NCBI GenBank assembly: GCA_902571005.1
Contig: CACGAG010000003.1
Location: 1 to 64,000, forward strand
Origin: an uncultured Pelagibacteraceae bacterium
GTDB taxonomy: Bacteria; Pseudomonadota; Alphaproteobacteria; Pelagibacterales; AG-422-B15
DNA: 64,000 nt
Direction of reading: 5' to 3'
The notes beneath the pieces are model-generated. The model was not told where the DNA came from, did not search any database, and was given only the letters and a program-made list of their open reading frames with translations. A program made the position numbers and the translations under genes. Of this stretch, positions 16,906-27,122 are shown piece by piece; position 1 is the stretch's first letter; each line of letters opens with the position of its first letter.

Positions 16906-18168
16906 CTAATTATAAATTGGAAATTGATTACAGAGATTTATCACTTTCTCTTTTACTGTTTTTTCAACTTTACTATTATCATTTGGGTTTTGTTTTAATC
17001 CTGATAACGTTTCAAGGATTAAATTTCCAACAGTTTCAAATTCCTTTTCTTTAAAACCTCTTGTTGTAGCAGCAGGAGTCCCCAATCTGATTCCAGAAGT
17101 TATTTTTGGTGGTTTCGGGTCCTTTGGTATTCCGTTTTTATTACATGTAATGTGAGCCTCCTCAAGACTTGTTGAAGCTGCATCGCCTGTCAGGTCCATT
17201 GGGGTTAAATCAACTAATATTAGATGTGTGTCTGTGCCTCCAGAAACAATTTTGAGACCACCATCTACTAGTGTTTGACTAAGAGTTTGAGCATTTTTAA
17301 TAACTTGTTTTATATATTCTTTAAATTCTGGTTTTAGAGCTTCACCAAAGGCAACAGCTTTACCTGCTATTACGTGCATTAGAGGTCCACCTTGATACCC
17401 TGGGAATACAGCTGAATTAAATTTTTTGCCTAAGTCATTATTATTGGAAAGGATCATGCCACCTCTAGCACCTCTTATAGTTTTGTGAGTTGTCGAAGTA
17501 ACAACATCTGCAAATTCTATAGGATTAGGATACTCGCCAGCTGCAACTAATCCTGAAAAGTGAGCCATATCTACATGTAGATATGCTCCTACCAAGTTAC
17601 AAATTTCACGAAATCTTTTGAAGTCTATAATTCTCGAGTAAGCACTTCCTCCTGCAATTATTATTTTAGGTTTATGTTCTTTTGCGAGCGACTCAACTTC
17701 ATCATAATTTATCAACCCTTCATCATCCAATCCATACTGAACTGCATTAAACCATTTTCCTGACATGGATGGTGCTGACCCATGAGTTAAATGTCCGCCA
17801 GCATCCAAGCTCATGCCTAAAATGGTATCTCCTGGTTTTATTAAAGCTAACATAACCGCGCCATTAGCCTGCGCTCCTGAATGAGGCTGTACATTAGCAT
17901 ATTCGCATTTATATAGTTTTTTTAGTCTCTGAATTGCAAGGTCCTCAGCAATATCAACAAATTCACAGCCTCCATAATAACGGGCAGCCGCATACCCTTC
18001 TGCATATTTATTTGTTAATACAGATCCTTGAGCTTCTAATACGGCTTTTGATACTATATTTTCTGATGCAATTAACTCAATCTGATTTTGTTGTCTTGAA
18101 AGTTCTTTGTTTATTGCTTCATGAATTTCGTTATCGATTTCTTGAAGCGGAGATGAAAAAAAAGTCAT
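16906..18168 (-). CDS. glyA: Serine hydroxymethyltransferase
   Basis: This PLP enzyme interconverts serine and glycine, supplying methylene-tetrahydrofolate. The 420 residues include the PLP lysine in [14 protein letters not shown] (Lys229), the [14 protein letters not shown] segment and [15 protein letters not shown]. It starts four bases after the rpiB stop and precedes nrdR. Confidence 0.96.
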   Translation of the reverse strand: MTFFSSPLQEIDNEIHEAINKELSRQQNQIELIASENIVSKAVLEAQGSVLTNKYAEGYAAARYYGGCEFVDIAEDLAIQRLKKLYKCEYANVQPHSGAQANGAVMLALIKPGDTILGMSLDAGGHLTHGSAPSMSGKWFNAVQYGLDDEGLINYDEVESLAKEHKPKIIIAGGSAYSRIIDFKRFREICNLVGAYLHVDMAHFSGLVAAGEYPNPIEFADVVTSTTHKTIRGARGGMILSNNNDLGKKFNSAVFPGYQGGPLMHVIAGKAVAFGEALKPEFKEYIKQVIKNAQTLSQTLVDGGLKIVSGGTDTHLILVDLTPMDLTGDAASTSLEEAHITCNKNGIPKDPKPPKITSGIRLGTPAATTRGFKEKEFETVGNLILETLSGLKQNPNDNSKVEKTVKEKVINLCNQFPIYN

Positions 18169-18172
18169 ATAA

Positions 18173-18610
18173 TTATCCTATTTTATTTATTCTAACAGCG
18201 TGTCGGCTGCCTTCAAAGTCCGTATTTAAGAATGTTTCAACTAAACTTAAGGCTGTAGCTTCATCTATAACACGGGCGCCTAAAGTCAAAATATTTGCAT
18301 CATTATGTTCCCTAGCTAATTTTGTAACCTCACTGCTATAACAAAGAGCAGCTCTAATCCCAGGTTTTTTATTTGCTGCCATTGCCATCCCTTGGCCAGT
18401 TCCACATACTAATACGCCCTTATGAGCTTTTTCATTTAAAATATCATTTGTAACTTTTGAAGCGTAGTCAGGATAATCTACTGGATCTTTTTTATCTGGT
18501 CCTCTATCAATAACATCAACTCCACAATCTAAAAGGCGTTTAATTATTTGATCTTTTAGATCAAAACCTGCGTGGTCTGAAGCAATAGATACTTTAGTTT
18601 GTTCACTCAT
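18173..18610 (-). CDS. rpiB: Ribose-5-phosphate isomerase B
   Basis: The 145-residue RpiB/LacAB-type sugar isomerase has SDHAGFDLK, the catalytic cysteine in [14 protein letters not shown] and the [10 protein letters not shown] histidine motif. It converts ribose 5-phosphate and ribulose 5-phosphate. RpiB directly upstream of glyA is a typical alphaproteobacterial order. A TATAAT lies in the 55-base gap upstream, but no good -35 box is at a standard distance. Confidence 0.94.
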   Translation of the reverse strand: MSEQTKVSIASDHAGFDLKDQIIKRLLDCGVDVIDRGPDKKDPVDYPDYASKVTNDILNEKAHKGVLVCGTGQGMAMAANKKPGIRAALCYSSEVTKLAREHNDANILTLGARVIDEATALSLVETFLNTDFEGSRHAVRINKIG

Positions 18611-18665
18611 ATAGGATATTATTAAACTAATTATACTAAATCTTGTATATAAAAAAATACAATAA

Positions 18666-19415
18666 TTAATTCCAAAGAGACTTTTTTTGTAAGACTTTTT
18701 TTAAAGTTATCGGTTTATCTGTCATTATACCGTCAACATTTATATTTATTAGATCTATCATCTGGTTTTCATCATTAATTGTCCAGACATGTATTTTTTT
18801 TCCAAGACTATGAACATGCTCGACTAGATCACTAGTAACAATTCTAAAGCCCATATATGTCATAGGTATTTGAAGACATGGAATACTATTATCATAGATA
18901 GAAAAAAATCTATTAAGAAAAAATAGTATAGTCTCACTCTTAGTCATGGATGAACATAGATTATCTTTAAACTCATTTCTTAAAATATTTATCTTAGTAT
19001 TACTAAATGAACCAATACATATCCTGTCAATATTTTTCATAGATTTTAATTTATCTTTCAATAAGTATGCAGACTCTAAACTTTTGGGTTCAATATTAAA
19101 ATTTATCTTTGGCCAAGAAGATAAGGCCTCGTCAAGTAATGGGATTGTATGTGTCTCAAAAATTTTTATATTTTTTAACTCATCATAATTTAAATGCTCT
19201 ATTTTTGTATCTAGGCCAGTAATTCTTTTTAAATCTGGATCATGAAATATTATTAACTTATTATCTTTTGTATGCCTCACATCTGTTTCGATGTGCCGAT
19301 ATCCTAAATTAATTGAATTATTGAATGCATCTAAAGTATTTTCACAAAAATCATAGGAACCGCCACGATGTGCGAATGGAATAAAATTATAATTGTCTAA
19401 AAATTTAAAAGACAT
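18666..19415 (-). CDS. Glycerophosphodiester phosphodiesterase family protein (first of two)
   Basis: The 249-residue TIM-barrel GDPD has FAHRGG near residue 15, ENTLDAF, the metal-binding HIETDVRHTKDNKLIIFHD and the C-terminal VWTINDENQM and GIMTDKP strands. No signal peptide is seen, so it probably acts in the cytoplasm, hydrolysing glycerophosphodiesters to glycerol 3-phosphate and an alcohol. It diverges from the DUF1295 gene with only 14 bases between start codons. Confidence 0.88.
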   Translation of the reverse strand: MSFKFLDNYNFIPFAHRGGSYDFCENTLDAFNNSINLGYRHIETDVRHTKDNKLIIFHDPDLKRITGLDTKIEHLNYDELKNIKIFETHTIPLLDEALSSWPKINFNIEPKSLESAYLLKDKLKSMKNIDRICIGSFSNTKINILRNEFKDNLCSSMTKSETILFFLNRFFSIYDNSIPCLQIPMTYMGFRIVTSDLVEHVHSLGKKIHVWTINDENQMIDLININVDGIMTDKPITLKKVLQKKSLWN

Positions 19416-19429
19416 ATATATACTGAATA

Positions 19430-20197
19430 ATGTTACTTAATTTTATAACTATATTAGGCTTCAATTTTATCGTCATCACTATTTTGTGGATATCATCCCT
19501 TAAGACTAGAAGAGCAGATTTTATTGATATTTACTGGGGTCCTAGTTTCTTTTTTTCATTTCTGTTGGCTCTGGTAATAAATAATTCATTTTCTGTTACT
19601 GAAATAATATGCTTATTTCTAATAACAATATGGGGTTTTAGACTTGGTATCTATCTTTTAATTAGAAATGTTAATAAGACTGAGGATATTAGATATGTTA
19701 AAATTAGAGAAGCTAGAGGAGATATTGGTCTTTATTTAACGGCTTACTTAATCCAAATAATTTTAATTCCAATTATATCATTGCCCCTGATCAGCATTTT
19801 AGAAACTAGTATTGATCTAAGTTTTGTCCATTGGGCAGGTATATTGATAGCACTTTCAGGAATTCTTATTGAAACGATAGCTGATATACAATTATCCAAA
19901 TTTAAATTGGATCAAAATAATATTAATAAAGTTATGGATAAAGGGCTTTGGTATTATTCAAGACATCCTAATTATTTCGGAGATAGTCTATTTTGGTGGG
20001 GTATTACAATTTACTGTTTTGCATTATCCAACAATTTATTAATTTTTATTGCTCCAATAATAATGACTTACTTATTACTTAGGGTTTCTGGTGTGACTAT
20101 GTTAGAAAATAGATTATCAAAAAAGAAGGATGGTTATACTGAGTATATAAACTCTACTAGCTCTTTTATAATATTGCCAAAGAAAAAATCTAAATGA
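19430..20197 (+). CDS. DUF1295 membrane protein (steroid 5-alpha-reductase-like)
   Basis: This 255-residue integral membrane protein has about six helices and the C-terminal family motif GLWYYSRHPNYFGDSLFWWG, shared with DUF1295 proteins and isoprenylcysteine or sterol-modifying membrane enzymes. The substrate is unknown; an NAD(P)H-dependent reductase or methyltransferase role is possible. It overlaps hemB by four bases (ATGA), suggesting coupling. Confidence 0.8.
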   Translation: MLLNFITILGFNFIVITILWISSLKTRRADFIDIYWGPSFFFSFLLALVINNSFSVTEIICLFLITIWGFRLGIYLLIRNVNKTEDIRYVKIREARGDIGLYLTAYLIQIILIPIISLPLISILETSIDLSFVHWAGILIALSGILIETIADIQLSKFKLDQNNINKVMDKGLWYYSRHPNYFGDSLFWWGITIYCFALSNNLLIFIAPIIMTYLLLRVSGVTMLENRLSKKKDGYTEYINSTSSFIILPKKKSK

Positions 20198-21201
20198 GCG
20201 TATCAGAACTTAAATATCCAAAAAATAGATTGCGCCGAACTCGTCAAGCTAAATGGATTAGAAACCTTACTCAAGAAAGTATGCTTAGTTCAAACGATTT
20301 AGTATGGCCAGTTTTTGTATGTGAAGGAAAAAATATCAAAGATGAAGTTCAATCAATGCCTAATGTTTATAGGTATTCAATAGACAATTTAAATGAGGTC
20401 TATGATATTGCTAGTGAGCATAAAATAAATCTTATAGCTGTATTTCCGTTTACGCCTCAGGAGCTAAAAACAAAATATGGAGATGAAGCACTAAATCCAG
20501 ATAATTTAGTTTGTAGGTCTCTTGAAAAGCTTAAAAGTCATAAGTCTGACTTTGGTATTATGTGCGATGTTGCATTAGATCCATATACAGATCATGGTCA
20601 TGATGGATTATTAAGCGATGAAGGTAAGATTCTAAACGACGAAACTAATGGTGTTTTAGTTAAACAATCTATCCTGCTTGCTGAACATGGTGCAGATATA
20701 ATTGCCCCTTCAGATATGATGGATGGTAGGATTGGCATGATTAGAGACGAGTTAGAAAAAAATAAATTTGTGGATACTCTCATTTTGTCTTATGCAGCAA
20801 AATATTCATCAAGCATGTATGCGCCATTTAGAGATGCTGTTGGTTCATCCAAGAATTTAAAGACAGATAAAAAAACTTACCAGATGAATATATTGAATTC
20901 TGATGAAGCAATCAGGGAGGCATCAATGGACATAGCTGAAGGGGCAGATATGATAATGGTAAAGCCTGGAATTAGCTATTTGGACATAATATACAGAATT
21001 AAAAATGAACTTAAGTATCCCACATTTGCCTACCAAGTTTCAGGTGAGTACTCACTCATTAAATTCGGATCACAACAAGGTATAATTAACGAAGAAACTA
21101 TGGTTATAGAACAATTGTCTTCATTCAAAAGAGCAGGAGCAGATGCAATTATTACTTATTATGCGCCTGAAGTTTCAAAATTTTTAAAACTAATTGATTA
21201 A
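20194..21201 (+). CDS. hemB: Delta-aminolevulinic acid dehydratase (porphobilinogen synthase)
   Basis: HemB condenses two 5-aminolevulinates to porphobilinogen for heme. The 335 residues include the two active-site lysines, Lys203 in SYAAKYSS and Lys257 in MVKPGISYLDI, and YAPFRDAVGS. The metal-site region reads CDVALDPYTDHGHDG, lacking the cysteine triad of zinc-dependent enzymes, so a magnesium-type active site is likely. Its end overlaps the convergent dehydrogenase gene by 12 bases. Confidence 0.95.
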   Translation: MSVSELKYPKNRLRRTRQAKWIRNLTQESMLSSNDLVWPVFVCEGKNIKDEVQSMPNVYRYSIDNLNEVYDIASEHKINLIAVFPFTPQELKTKYGDEALNPDNLVCRSLEKLKSHKSDFGIMCDVALDPYTDHGHDGLLSDEGKILNDETNGVLVKQSILLAEHGADIIAPSDMMDGRIGMIRDELEKNKFVDTLILSYAAKYSSSMYAPFRDAVGSSKNLKTDKKTYQMNILNSDEAIREASMDIAEGADMIMVKPGISYLDIIYRIKNELKYPTFAYQVSGEYSLIKFGSQQGIINEETMVIEQLSSFKRAGADAIITYYAPEVSKFLKLID

Positions 21202-22053
21202 ACGTTTTATTAAACTTGATGTATCAAGTTTATTTCCCCCTAAATCTTGAATATCGCTATAGAATTTATCGACAATTTTAGTCACCTCTAAATTAATGCC
21301 ATGTGTATCTGCTTCTGCAAATGCAATAGAAAGATCTTTTCTCATTAAATCAACTGCAAAACCAAAGTCGAATTCTCCCGCTACCATTGATTTAAAACGA
21401 TTATCCATTTGCCATGATTGTGCTGCTCCTGATGAAATTACTTCCAATACATCATCAGGGTTTAAATCGGTCTGTTTCATGAAATAAATAGACTCTGATA
21501 AGCCTTGAACTAGTCCTGCAATACAAATTTGATTAATTATTTTCGTTAGCTGACCAGATCCTGAAGTTCCCATATATTTTATTTTTTTTCCATATGATCC
21601 TAATATTTCAATACTTCTTTCATATGCCTTCTCTGAACCTCCAATCATTATACTCAATTGGCCTTTTTCCGCTCCCGCTTGTCCACCTGATATTGGGGCA
21701 TCAAGGAAACTAACACCTAAATTTTCTAAGTTTTTTTCTACTTCTCTGACAATTCTTGGTGATACAGTTGAATGATCAATGAATATTGACTTTTCTTTAA
21801 GAGAGTTAAGGCACCCCTTATCTATTGAGGTTATTTCTTTTAAATCTTCATCGTTGCCTACACATGATATAATAAAATCATATTTTTGATTAGTTTCTGA
21901 TAATTTATTAATAACTTTACCTTTATAATTTTTGATCCAGTTATCACATTTACTTTTTGTACGATTATAAATAGAAACATCATGTTTTTTTGACAGGTAG
22001 CCAGCCATTGGATAGCCCATTTTTCCAATCCCTATAAACAGAATGTTATACAT
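21190..22053 (-). CDS. 3-hydroxyisobutyrate dehydrogenase-family (beta-hydroxyacid) dehydrogenase
   Basis: The 287-residue NAD(P)-dependent dehydrogenase has the Rossmann motif FIGIGKMGYPMA (about 6-17), the substrate motif DAPISGGQAGAEKGQLSIMIGG and the catalytic lysine in GSGQLTKIINQ. The family acts on 3-hydroxyisobutyrate, tartronate semialdehyde, glyoxylate or related compounds; the substrate cannot be read here. Its start overlaps the 3' end of the flavoprotein gene by eight bases, so the two probably act in one catabolic route. Confidence 0.88.
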   Translation of the reverse strand: MYNILFIGIGKMGYPMAGYLSKKHDVSIYNRTKSKCDNWIKNYKGKVINKLSETNQKYDFIISCVGNDEDLKEITSIDKGCLNSLKEKSIFIDHSTVSPRIVREVEKNLENLGVSFLDAPISGGQAGAEKGQLSIMIGGSEKAYERSIEILGSYGKKIKYMGTSGSGQLTKIINQICIAGLVQGLSESIYFMKQTDLNPDDVLEVISSGAAQSWQMDNRFKSMVAGEFDFGFAVDLMRKDLSIAFAEADTHGINLEVTKIVDKFYSDIQDLGGNKLDTSSLIKRLIN

Positions 22054-23335
22054 TGAAAATATCCATCATTCTTTGCATAGAGCTTATGGTTACAAGCAAA
22101 GGCATCCTAAATAATCTTCCTCCAGGAAAATTTTTGTGTTTAATCTTTTCAAATGCCTCGAGCTCCTTTGTTTTTTCACTTACCATATTTTCTGCTAAAA
22201 TCTTTCCAGCAATTCCAGTTAATGCAACTCCATGTCCTGAGAAGCCTTGAGCATAATAAATTTTATCATTCACCATCCCAATGTCAGGCACTCTATTCAT
22301 TGTTAACGCTATTAATCCACCCCAGATATAGTCAATTTTTAATTCACTTAAATTTGGATACACTTTATTCAATTGCCTCTTAGTTCTTTTTTTTAATCCC
22401 TCTACAATCTTCAGTGAATAGCCTACTGCACCACCAAATATCATTCTCTTGCTGTCAGATAATCTATAATAATTTAAATCAAAATTTGTATCACTAACGC
22501 AATAATCGTTTGGCAGTATTTCTCTCTGTAAATTTTGACTTAATGGCTCAGTACAGAGAATATAAGTGGCACATGGCATTATTCTATTTTCAATACCTAA
22601 ATTTAGACCTTTTATATAGGCGTTACAACATACTGCTATCTTTTTAGCTTTTACTATCCCTCTATCTGTAAGAACCTCAACCGCATGACTTGTTTGATTA
22701 ATCTTAGTAACCACAGATCTTTCATAGAGTTTTACATTTAATTTTTCTGCCGCTTTTACCAAACCCAATGCATATTTAATTGGATGTAAATGCCCCGCCC
22801 CTTTATCAAGGACACCCCCGTAGTAAAGTGATGAACCAATTTCTTTATCGACACTATTTTTGTCAAGGAGTTCTAATTTATTATAGTTGTATTTTTTTAT
22901 TTTATACTCTCTATTTTCTTCATACTCTCTAAGTTTGGCCGCACTAGTAGCAGCACTAATTCCCCCATTTTTTTTATCACATTCAATGCCAAATTCCCTT
23001 ATTCTGTCATCAATTAAATCTACAGAAGCTTCAGATATATCCCAGATTTGCCTTGCAAGTTTAATTCCATATTTCTTCTCAATTACGTCTATACCCCATG
23101 AAACGTCATTCCAGATTTGGCCTCCATTTCTGCCCGAAGCGCCCCATCCAAATAAATTTTGCTCAATTACAATTACCTTTAGTCCTTTTTTTGCAGCCTC
23201 AATGGCTGTTGATAGTCCTGAAAAGCCTCCGCCGACTACACAGATGTCGCACTCATGATTATCAATTAGTTGATCATAAGGTTTCTTTAGGGCCTCTATA
23301 TTTTGTGCATAGTAACTGTCTGGATAGTTTTCCAT
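22046..23335 (-). CDS. FAD-dependent amine oxidoreductase (DAO family, PuuB/OrdL-like)
   Basis: The 429 residues open with CDICVVGGGFSGLSTAIEAAKKG (FAD-binding GxGxxG at about 35-40) and GWGASGRNGGQIW, and end with IYYAQGFSGHGVALTGIAGK, all typical of the glycine/D-amino-acid oxidase group near gamma-glutamylputrescine oxidase. It likely oxidises a secondary or primary amine to an aldehyde or keto acid. It is coupled to the downstream dehydrogenase. The exact substrate is unknown. Confidence 0.85.
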   Translation of the reverse strand: MENYPDSYYAQNIEALKKPYDQLIDNHECDICVVGGGFSGLSTAIEAAKKGLKVIVIEQNLFGWGASGRNGGQIWNDVSWGIDVIEKKYGIKLARQIWDISEASVDLIDDRIREFGIECDKKNGGISAATSAAKLREYEENREYKIKKYNYNKLELLDKNSVDKEIGSSLYYGGVLDKGAGHLHPIKYALGLVKAAEKLNVKLYERSVVTKINQTSHAVEVLTDRGIVKAKKIAVCCNAYIKGLNLGIENRIMPCATYILCTEPLSQNLQREILPNDYCVSDTNFDLNYYRLSDSKRMIFGGAVGYSLKIVEGLKKRTKRQLNKVYPNLSELKIDYIWGGLIALTMNRVPDIGMVNDKIYYAQGFSGHGVALTGIAGKILAENMVSEKTKELEAFEKIKHKNFPGGRLFRMPLLVTISSMQRMMDIFNV

Positions 23336-23353
23336 ATAAAACTAAGATAGATA

Positions 23354-25558
23354 TTAAATTTTGGAATGTAAACTTTTAGGTTCAATTTTACCAGCATGAG
23401 CTCTTTTACCCAGCCATTTTTTTATTTCATTGGCCGCCAAAAGAGTTTTACCATTATTCTCATTTAAAATTCCTTGCTTAGAGTCAAAGCAAATACCGCT
23501 CAAAGTTTTTCCACTTTTGAATTTCTGTAATGTCATCCCTCTTCCTTTTTGCATTAAGGGTATTTCTGAATGATCAAAAATTAGAAGTTTTACCGCTTTC
23601 TTTTCACCGCTAAAAACAGCTATTAAGTCTCCTTTTTTTTGAAAACAGGAAATGGCTTTTTCATTACCTTTTAAATTCATGACCCTTTTACCCGATTTAG
23701 TAGACGCCATTAAATCTGAGGTATTTACGAAAAATCCCTTGCCTGCACTACTGGTAATTAGATATTCTTTCTCTTGCTCATAAGTAGTTGCAAATAAAAT
23801 TTCTTCATTATCATTTTTATCTATCAATAGACTGACAGGATCGCCAAAACCTCTTCCTGCAGATATTTTGTTACAATTAATTGTATAAAATTTACCTAAA
23901 GTAGAAAAAAGTAGAAGTTTACTATTATTTTTTAATTTTATAATAAATTTCTCAGCATCTCCTTCTTTATACTTTACGTTTGTATAATCATCCTGATGTC
24001 CTTTTATGGTTTTTATCCATCCATTTTTTGAGAGTATCACTGTTACGGGATCTTTACTTTCAAATTCTTCAGTCGAGTAATCAATTTCTCTATATTCTGA
24101 ATTAACAACAGTTTTTCTATTTGTAGCATTTTCATCTTTTGAAAATATTTCTAAACTTTTTGTGAATTCTAAATTTAATTCCTTTATTTGCTCTTTTTTT
24201 GATTTAAGTAGTTTGTTTAATTCTTTCTTGTATGTATTCAAATCTTCATTTTCTTTTTTAATTTCTTTTTCTTCTAATTTTTTTAATTGCCTTAGCCTCA
24301 TTGCCAATATTGCTTCGGCTTGCCTCTTATTTATTCTAAATACGCTAATCAACTTTTTCTCAGGGTCTGCTTCTGTTCTAATAATTTTAATTACTTTGTT
24401 TAAATTTTTATAAACTATTAAAAAACCTCTGAGTATTTCAAGCCTATTCTGAGTTTGAATTAATCGATACTTTGTTCTTCTTTTTAAAACATTAAACCGA
24501 TGGTCAATAAATGATTTTAAGCTCTCTTTAAGTGAAAATAATTTTGGCTCGAGTTTGTGATTGATTGCATTAAAATTGATGGCGTATCTAATTTCTAAAT
24601 CTGAATTCTTACATAAGTCCTCAAAAATTACTTCAGCTTTAAAACTTCTATTTTTTGGAATTAGAACTATTCTGATGTCTTCTGCAGACTCATCTTGAAT
24701 TGCCTCTAGGTAATTTGCTTTCTTATTATCAATAAGATCAGATATTTTTTCTATAATTCTGGCTTTATTTACTTGATAGGGAATTTCATAGACAATAATT
24801 TGATATTGACCTCTTCCGAGGTCTTCTTTTTTCCATCTTGCCCGAAGCCTTATTGTTCCCTTTCCTTTGACATAGGCATCTTTCAATGCAATATCACTAT
24901 CAATGATTTCTCCTCCTGTTGGAAAATCTGGTCCTGGAATAAGCTTTAGTAATTGTGAATTAGTATAATTTGGATTTTTTAATAATTTTGATAAAGCCTT
25001 AAACAATTCATTGATGTTATGAGGAGGAATATTTGTCGCCATTCCAACTGCAATTCCTGAACTTCCATTAGCTAGCAAATTTGGGAAAGCTGATGGAAGA
25101 ACTATTGGCTCGTGATCGATGCCATCATATGTATTAATATAATCAATGGTATCCTCTGATATATCTTTTAGCATTAGTTCTGCTAACGCAGTCAATCTTG
25201 CCTCTGTATATCTCATTGCAGCTGCATTATCTCCATCAATGTTGCCAAAATTTCCTTGACCATCAACTAACGGATACCTTGTTGAAAAATTCTGAGCTAA
25301 TCTCACGAGTGCTTCATAAACAGACTGATCTCCGTGTGGGTGAAATTTACCAATTACATCGCCAACTATTCTTGCTGATTTCTTAAAACCAGAACTTGAG
25401 TTTAACCTTAATTGAAACATTGCAAACAATAGCCTTCTATGAACTGGCTTTAGCCCATCACGAATATCTGGTAGTGCTCGATGAGTAATTGTTGAAAGTG
25501 CGTATGCTAGATACTTTTCTTCTAACGCGTCAGTGAAGTTAATGTTTTTGATTTTCAT
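23354..25558 (-). CDS. parC: DNA topoisomerase IV subunit A
   Basis: The 734-residue type II topoisomerase A subunit has the catalytic tyrosine in [10 protein letters not shown] (Tyr117) and the PHGD..VYEA helix. Serine 79 and glutamate 82 in that helix match the wild-type quinolone-sensitive state. The rather short C-terminal propeller and lack of a canonical GyrA box (QRRGGKG), together with its place after recO, favour ParC over GyrA. It decatenates daughter chromosomes with ParE, which is not in this window. The start overlaps the recO stop. Confidence 0.9.
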   Translation of the reverse strand: MKIKNINFTDALEEKYLAYALSTITHRALPDIRDGLKPVHRRLLFAMFQLRLNSSSGFKKSARIVGDVIGKFHPHGDQSVYEALVRLAQNFSTRYPLVDGQGNFGNIDGDNAAAMRYTEARLTALAELMLKDISEDTIDYINTYDGIDHEPIVLPSAFPNLLANGSSGIAVGMATNIPPHNINELFKALSKLLKNPNYTNSQLLKLIPGPDFPTGGEIIDSDIALKDAYVKGKGTIRLRARWKKEDLGRGQYQIIVYEIPYQVNKARIIEKISDLIDNKKANYLEAIQDESAEDIRIVLIPKNRSFKAEVIFEDLCKNSDLEIRYAINFNAINHKLEPKLFSLKESLKSFIDHRFNVLKRRTKYRLIQTQNRLEILRGFLIVYKNLNKVIKIIRTEADPEKKLISVFRINKRQAEAILAMRLRQLKKLEEKEIKKENEDLNTYKKELNKLLKSKKEQIKELNLEFTKSLEIFSKDENATNRKTVVNSEYREIDYSTEEFESKDPVTVILSKNGWIKTIKGHQDDYTNVKYKEGDAEKFIIKLKNNSKLLLFSTLGKFYTINCNKISAGRGFGDPVSLLIDKNDNEEILFATTYEQEKEYLITSSAGKGFFVNTSDLMASTKSGKRVMNLKGNEKAISCFQKKGDLIAVFSGEKKAVKLLIFDHSEIPLMQKGRGMTLQKFKSGKTLSGICFDSKQGILNENNGKTLLAANEIKKWLGKRAHAGKIEPKSLHSKI

Positions 25559-26277
25559 TTTATAATTGAAATTTTTAGATGATTCCTGCTTTTTGGGAAA
25601 TTAAGATTATTTGGCTCATAAAATCTCTTACGAAAAAAATGCTCTGTCAGACTAAGTGCGTTCTCTAAATCCTCATTATTATATTCAGACGATCTGTTGA
25701 TTAAAAAGTTGGGTAGTTTAAATAGTTTATCTTTATAAGATCCTGCTCCTTCTATGGTTACAGCCCTTCCACTGCTTGGCGAAACAAACTTTAAATTTTC
25801 TTTCTCAGATGTTACTGCGCATTCAGTTAAATCTAGGCCGTAACCGATATCTGACAGTAAATCAATTTCCCAAAAAATATAACTTTTAATCCAATCTTCT
25901 TTATTTTTACATATATCTTTTATTAGACTTAGTGACTTTTCATACATAAACGCATTTTGCTGTTTCTCTGCCATAGTAGATATAATTATTGAACAAATAG
26001 AATTTATACCATGCAAATTTACTTTACGATTCAGTATAAAAGATGACCACAATTTAATAGGTTCAACAGTATAATTACCCAAGTGACTTTCTAAACGTCC
26101 AGACCAATTTAACATTACTTCATTTCCTGGCTCTATTACTGCACGTAAGTTTTTTGAATGTATTCCTCTAATTAATCCCTTATGCCTTCCATGGTCTTCT
26201 GTAAATGCATCTAAAATATAAGATGACTCATTATATTTTTTAAATCCTAATATAAATCCTGGTCCAGACCACCTCAT
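25555..26277 (-). CDS. recO: DNA repair protein RecO
   Basis: The 240 residues begin with the RecO OB-fold ([36 protein letters not shown]) followed by a helical domain. No zinc-finger cysteine cluster is seen in the C-terminal half, which ends in [20 protein letters not shown]. RecO loads RecA onto SSB-coated DNA with RecR. It overlaps era by four bases; era-recO is a standard proteobacterial pair. Confidence 0.92.
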   Translation of the reverse strand: MRWSGPGFILGFKKYNESSYILDAFTEDHGRHKGLIRGIHSKNLRAVIEPGNEVMLNWSGRLESHLGNYTVEPIKLWSSFILNRKVNLHGINSICSIIISTMAEKQQNAFMYEKSLSLIKDICKNKEDWIKSYIFWEIDLLSDIGYGLDLTECAVTSEKENLKFVSPSSGRAVTIEGAGSYKDKLFKLPNFLINRSSEYNNEDLENALSLTEHFFRKRFYEPNNLNFPKSRNHLKISIIK

Positions 26278-27122
26278 ATTTTCTTTTCTTTAGCCAGCTT
26301 TACAAATAAAAATAGGTGAATCTTTTTGTTTTCAAATCTAGCAATTTCTTTTCTTGAAGCTTGACCAATTTCTTTCAACATTGAACCTTTCTTTCCAATA
26401 AGTATATTCTTATGTGATTGTCTTTTAACTACAATCGATTGGTATATTTTGATTTGACTTGCAACCTTATTAATCTTTTCAGTTACAACATCACACTGAT
26501 AAGGTATCTCTCTATGTATCTTATCTAGTATTTTTTCTCGTGTTACTTCTGAGTAAAATAGCTTCTTCTTAATCTGTATATTACTAGAAGGCTTACTTTT
26601 TATTGAAGTTTTAATAGTAAATTTTTTTGAAATTTTTATGAGATTTGCAACTCCTTCACCTGTGAGACTTGAGATTGGAAATATTTCATTAAATATTTTT
26701 TCTTTTGAATAAAATTTAATTGCGCTAAGTACTTTATCTTTCTTAACTTTGTCTATTTTATTTAGTATCAGAAATATATGCTGTTTTTCAATTTTATTTT
26801 CTAGAGAGTAAATAATTTTTTTATATTCATTATTAGTTCTTAACGAAATATCTACGACAACGTAAATTAAATCTGAAGTCTCAATTTCCGCAAGGGGAGA
26901 TGAAATGATATTATTATTAATTTTTTTTCTACTCGAAAAAAAGCCCGGAGTATCTTGGATAATAAATTCGTTTTCAGAGAATTTCTTATAGACTTTTTGA
27001 TTAAATGTAGTTGACTGTTTTTTCCTTGAAACAAGTGATACCCGCTGTCCCATTATTTTGTTAACAAGAGATGACTTTCCAGAATTTGTTGGTCCAATTA
27101 ATACAATGTTTCCACTCTTCAT
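26274..27122 (-). CDS. era: GTPase Era
   Basis: Era is a 282-residue ribosome-assembly GTPase with the G1 motif GPTNSGKSS (about 10-18), QDTPGF (G3), NKID (G4) and a C-terminal KH domain with VKRQSHKNILIGKKGSMLKEIG, which binds the 16S rRNA 3' end. It overlaps rnc by four bases (ATGA), so both fall in the conserved lepB-rnc-era-recO string. Confidence 0.95.
   Translation of the reverse strand: MKSGNIVLIGPTNSGKSSLVNKIMGQRVSLVSRKKQSTTFNQKVYKKFSENEFIIQDTPGFFSSRKKINNNIISSPLAEIETSDLIYVVVDISLRTNNEYKKIIYSLENKIEKQHIFLILNKIDKVKKDKVLSAIKFYSKEKIFNEIFPISSLTGEGVANLIKISKKFTIKTSIKSKPSSNIQIKKKLFYSEVTREKILDKIHREIPYQCDVVTEKINKVASQIKIYQSIVVKRQSHKNILIGKKGSMLKEIGQASRKEIARFENKKIHLFLFVKLAKEKKI

Noticed and set aside
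17934..18341. Plus-strand open frame across glyA and rpiB
   Set aside because: It is antisense to two clearly conserved genes, shows no domain and reads like their reverse complement.
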